DNA of 6,581 nt from Chloroflexota bacterium (GTDB lineage Bacteria > Chloroflexota > Anaerolineae > Anaerolineales > UBA4823): positions 1 through 6,581 of the forward strand of contig JAJZSS010000091.1 in the NCBI GenBank assembly GCA_021849525.1, in the 5' to 3' direction. A model generated the notes under the pieces. That model had not been told where the DNA came from, ran no database searches, and saw nothing but the letters and a program-made list of their open reading frames with translations. Positions 4,848 to 6,581 of the stretch are shown in pieces. The position numbers were made by a program, and so were the translations under genes. Within the stretch, counting starts at the first letter, position 1. The number at the start of each line of letters is the position of its first letter.

Positions 4848-5552
4848 CTACAACCCTTCAGGCAGCTCTTCAACAAAAATGAAGCGCGCCACCTGGAGAC
4901 CAAGCGTTACAGGCAGACCGGAGACGTCGAGAGTCAGCGTCTGGTTGAACGGCAGCACTTCCGTGACCCTGACCTGTGCGCCGGGCAGGACCCCGTTGGC
5001 GATCAAAAAATCCAATAAATCCTGTTTGTTTTCGGCAAATTCATGGATTCGCCGGATGATGACGGGCTCGCCAGGGGCGATTTTGTCCAGAGGGATCCAT
5101 GCCTGGGTGGCGCTTTCGCAGCCGGGAAAAGGATTGCCGTGCGGGCAGACTTGAGGTGAGCCGAGGATGTCATTCAGGCGTTCTTCGATTTGCGGCGAGA
5201 GGGCATGCTCAATATTATGGGCCTCGGCATGGATCTGGGCATAGGGGACTTTTAATATTTTTACCAGCAGCCACTCGGTCAGCATATGGCGGCGGATGAC
5301 CGAATCCGCGGCGGCGCGCCCGGAGGCGGTGAGGTGAATGCCACTGCCGCCACTCTTGCCGGTGATCCAGTTGTCGCGCTGCATGCGCTTCAAGGTCATC
5401 GTTACGGTAGCAGGCGCAACCCCGAGCAGCTCTGCCAACCTGGCAGCCACGATTTCGCCATGGTCGCGCTCCATGACGAACATATTCAAGAGATAATCTT
5501 CCACAGTGGGGGTGGGGCGGAGATTGGTCGCCGCTGCTGGTTTAGGTGACAT
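4848..5552 (-). CDS. DtxR/MntR-family metal-dependent transcriptional repressor with C-terminal FeoA/SH3-like domain
   Basis: The 234 residues follow the DtxR plan. A winged helix-turn-helix spans about 15-78 (TPTVEDYLLNMFVM; AARLAELLGVAPATVTMTLKRM; GIHLTASGR). The dimerisation/metal domain spans 79-150, with RRHMLTEWLL (H89), EAHNIEHALS (H112, E115, H116) and the family motif GSPQVCPHGNPFPG. The SH3/FeoA-like domain is about 155-228. In MntR the metal ligands include D8, H77, E102 and H103. The matching positions here are D19, H89, E115 and H116, while the MntR E11 position is Leu and E99 is His. Asp rather than Met at position 19 leans toward a Mn/Fe sensor of MntR type, but the full three-domain length (DtxR is about 226) is DtxR-like. 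The start ATG lacks a strong ribosome site. It is divergent from the iron permease and probably represses it, and itself, when metal-loaded. Confidence 0.95.
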   Translation of the reverse strand: MSPKPAAATNLRPTPTVEDYLLNMFVMERDHGEIVAARLAELLGVAPATVTMTLKRMQRDNWITGKSGGSGIHLTASGRAAADSVIRRHMLTEWLLVKILKVPYAQIHAEAHNIEHALSPQIEERLNDILGSPQVCPHGNPFPGCESATQAWIPLDKIAPGEPVIIRRIHEFAENKQDLLDFLIANGVLPGAQVRVTEVLPFNQTLTLDVSGLPVTLGLQVARFIFVEELPEGL

Positions 5553-5576
5553 TTATCAACTCGAAAAAGTGAAAAA

Positions 5577-5612
5577 TATACTATGCTAAATTAAAAAATT
5601 AGCGTATACTAA
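5577..5612. promoter_or_regulatory. AT-rich dyad, candidate metalloregulator operator overlapping divergent promoters
   Basis: Half-sites at 5577-5592 and 5596-5611 form an inverted repeat matching at 11 of 16 positions around a centre near 5594. The best-kept core is GCTAA on the left and TTAGC on the right. The right half also contains TTAGCGTATACTAA (5599-5612), with TTAG...CTAA arms like those of the DtxR/IdeR consensus. TATACT at 5577-5582 and 5605-5610 (+) and TATATT at 5580-5575 (-) are possible -10 hexamers inside the dyad, so a bound repressor would block both genes. The tract is far more AT-rich than the surrounding DNA. Confidence 0.6.
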
Positions 5613-5696
5613 CAACAATGATTGTGCCGGACTAACTCATTCTATCATCCCGGAGCGAGTTGTCAAGCAGGCGCTGCAAATTTCTCACCAAACAAA

Positions 5697-5703
5697 AAGG
5701 AGG
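5697..5703 (+). promoter_or_regulatory. Ribosome binding site AAGGAGG of the iron permease gene
   Basis: AAGGAGG lies 5 nt before the ATG at 5709 and fixes the start, against an in-frame TTG at 5622 that would add 29 residues unlike the family. Confidence 0.9.
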
Positions 5704-5708
5704 ACTCA

Positions 5709-6536
5709 ATGCTGGCAAGTTTTCTATTATCCATCCGTGAGGGTCTGGAAGCCGCCCTGATTATTGGCATTGTACTGGCTGCAGTGCGTAAAATTGGAAG
5801 GCCAAACCTGACGCCAGCCATCTGGCGAGGTGTCGCGGCGGCGGTAGGTTTCAGCGTGGTCGCAGCCCTGGCGCTCAACTGGCTGGGGGCGAGTTTCGAG
5901 GGCAGGGCTGAAGAGATTTTTGAGGGCGTGGCCATGCTAACCGCCGCAGTGCTGCTGACCTGGATGATCATCTGGATGCGCCGCCAGGCAGCGACGCTTA
6001 AACAGGATCTGGAGGCTGAGGTCAAGGTGGCCGCGGCCGGGCAGTCCAGCGGGCGGACGCTTTTCTGGCTTTCCTTTCTGGCAGTCGGGCGGGAAGGCTT
6101 CGAGCTGGTCCTGTTTTTAGTCGCTGCCCGAATAACCACGGATGCGCTGCAGACCCTGCTGGGCGCGGCCCTGGGATTGGCAGCTGCGATCGCGCTGGGT
6201 TGGATGCTTTTTGCAACCAGCAAGCGCTTGAGTCTGCGCCAGTTTTTCAATGTGACCAATATCCTGCTGGTATTCTTTGCGGCCGGTTTGGTAGCGCACG
6301 GCGTTCATGAGTTCAATGAGGCCGGGGTGATTCCGGCGATCATTGAACATGTGTGGGATCTCAATCCAATTTTGAATGAAAAACAACTCGTAGGGCAGCT
6401 GCTTACGGCACTGTTCGGTTATAACGCCAACCCGTCGCTGAGCGAAGTCATCGCGTATGTGGCCTATTTCGTTGGGCTTGGACTGGCATGGAAAAGGTTA
6501 ACGCAGCCAGCTTTTGCCGCCCAGGCAGCCTCCTGA
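5709..6536 (+). CDS. efeU: FTR1/EfeU-family high-affinity iron permease
   Basis: The 275-residue membrane protein matches the bacterial EfeU length (276 in E. coli). About seven hydrophobic segments are visible, near residues 5-27, 41-60, 72-90, 118-138, 148-168, 180-200 and 246-262. The iron-translocation motif REGLE is at 10-14 in segment 1. Its second copy at 128-132 in segment 4 is REGFE, with Phe in place of the usual Leu. Acidic loop residues GRAEEIFEG (65-73) and HEFNEAG (200-206) sit where EfeU has comparable groups. It imports iron across the cytoplasmic membrane. In the EfeUOB system EfeO and EfeB support it; neither is seen in the 45 bp left in the window after the stop, so an operon beyond the edge cannot be excluded. 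Its neighbour is a divergent DtxR-family regulator, which strongly supports metal-controlled expression. Confidence 0.97.
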   Translation: MLASFLLSIREGLEAALIIGIVLAAVRKIGRPNLTPAIWRGVAAAVGFSVVAALALNWLGASFEGRAEEIFEGVAMLTAAVLLTWMIIWMRRQAATLKQDLEAEVKVAAAGQSSGRTLFWLSFLAVGREGFELVLFLVAARITTDALQTLLGAALGLAAAIALGWMLFATSKRLSLRQFFNVTNILLVFFAAGLVAHGVHEFNEAGVIPAIIEHVWDLNPILNEKQLVGQLLTALFGYNANPSLSEVIAYVAYFVGLGLAWKRLTQPAFAAQAAS

Positions 6537-6581
6537 AACTTTCTCGTTCCAAGCCTGGGACGGCTGAATAAATTCCGTGAA

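Noticed and set aside
5618..5635. Mini-ORF MIVPD at a leaderless-like distance (7 nt) after TATACT, as a leader peptide
   Set aside because: Five codons without an attenuator structure or a regulatory amino-acid pattern; it cannot be told from chance.
6544..6560. Small hairpin after the permease gene as terminator
   Set aside because: The stem is about 6 bp with a G-T pair and no T-run follows; the window ends too soon to judge.

Overview
The window is a 6.6 kb piece of a GC-rich bacterial chromosome. It reads as ordinary single-copy genes with short intergenic regions; I see no tRNA, rRNA, CRISPR array, insertion sequence or phage gene. Gene content and style suggest a Chloroflexota bacterium, perhaps Anaerolineae. 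The hints are the STAND-type ATPase remnant, a likely leaderless gene with TATAAT directly before its ATG, and a three-copy AACGGATT tail on one gene. This placement is an inference from style, not from a marker gene.

Layout. (1) 1-390 (+): C-terminal part of a hemolysin III/PAQR-type membrane protein. (2) 432-1049 (-): an ECF-type sigma factor with no anti-sigma gene beside it. (3) 1175-1221: a perfect 20-bp stem hairpin, probably the terminator of the next unit. (4) 1243-2201 (-): a two-gene operon of a cytosolic 16-Cys four-helix-bundle copper-storage (Csp) protein followed by an exported DUF305 protein. The DUF305 protein is an internal duplication with His, Met and Cys residues in register. 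(5) 2202-2485: a purine/G-rich divergent intergenic region. (6) 2486-3331 (+): a class I SAM methyltransferase, followed by a hairpin terminator. (7) 3457-3954 (-): a GNAT acetyltransferase. (8) 4137-4583 (+): a Nudix hydrolase. (9) 4600-4750 (+): a short, frameshifted remnant of a STAND/NB-ARC-type ATPase regulator. (10) 4848-5552 (-): a DtxR/MntR-family metalloregulator, divergent from (11) 5709-6536 (+), an FTR1/EfeU-family iron permease. The AT-rich dyad between the last two is a good candidate operator.

How the parts work together. Two metal-handling modules bracket a block of small enzyme genes. The right module is classical in logic: a metal-sensing repressor next to a ferrous/ferric iron permease, with a shared operator. 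The left module would buffer copper in the cytosol (Csp) and outside the membrane (DUF305). The nearby ECF sigma factor may or may not belong to it, since the strong hairpin separates them. The middle genes (methyltransferase, acetyltransferase, Nudix, broken ATPase) show no clear shared pathway. The most original observations are the Csp-DUF305 pairing, the Cys-bearing duplicated DUF305 protein, and the dtxR-ftr1 dyad. None of these proves a new system.
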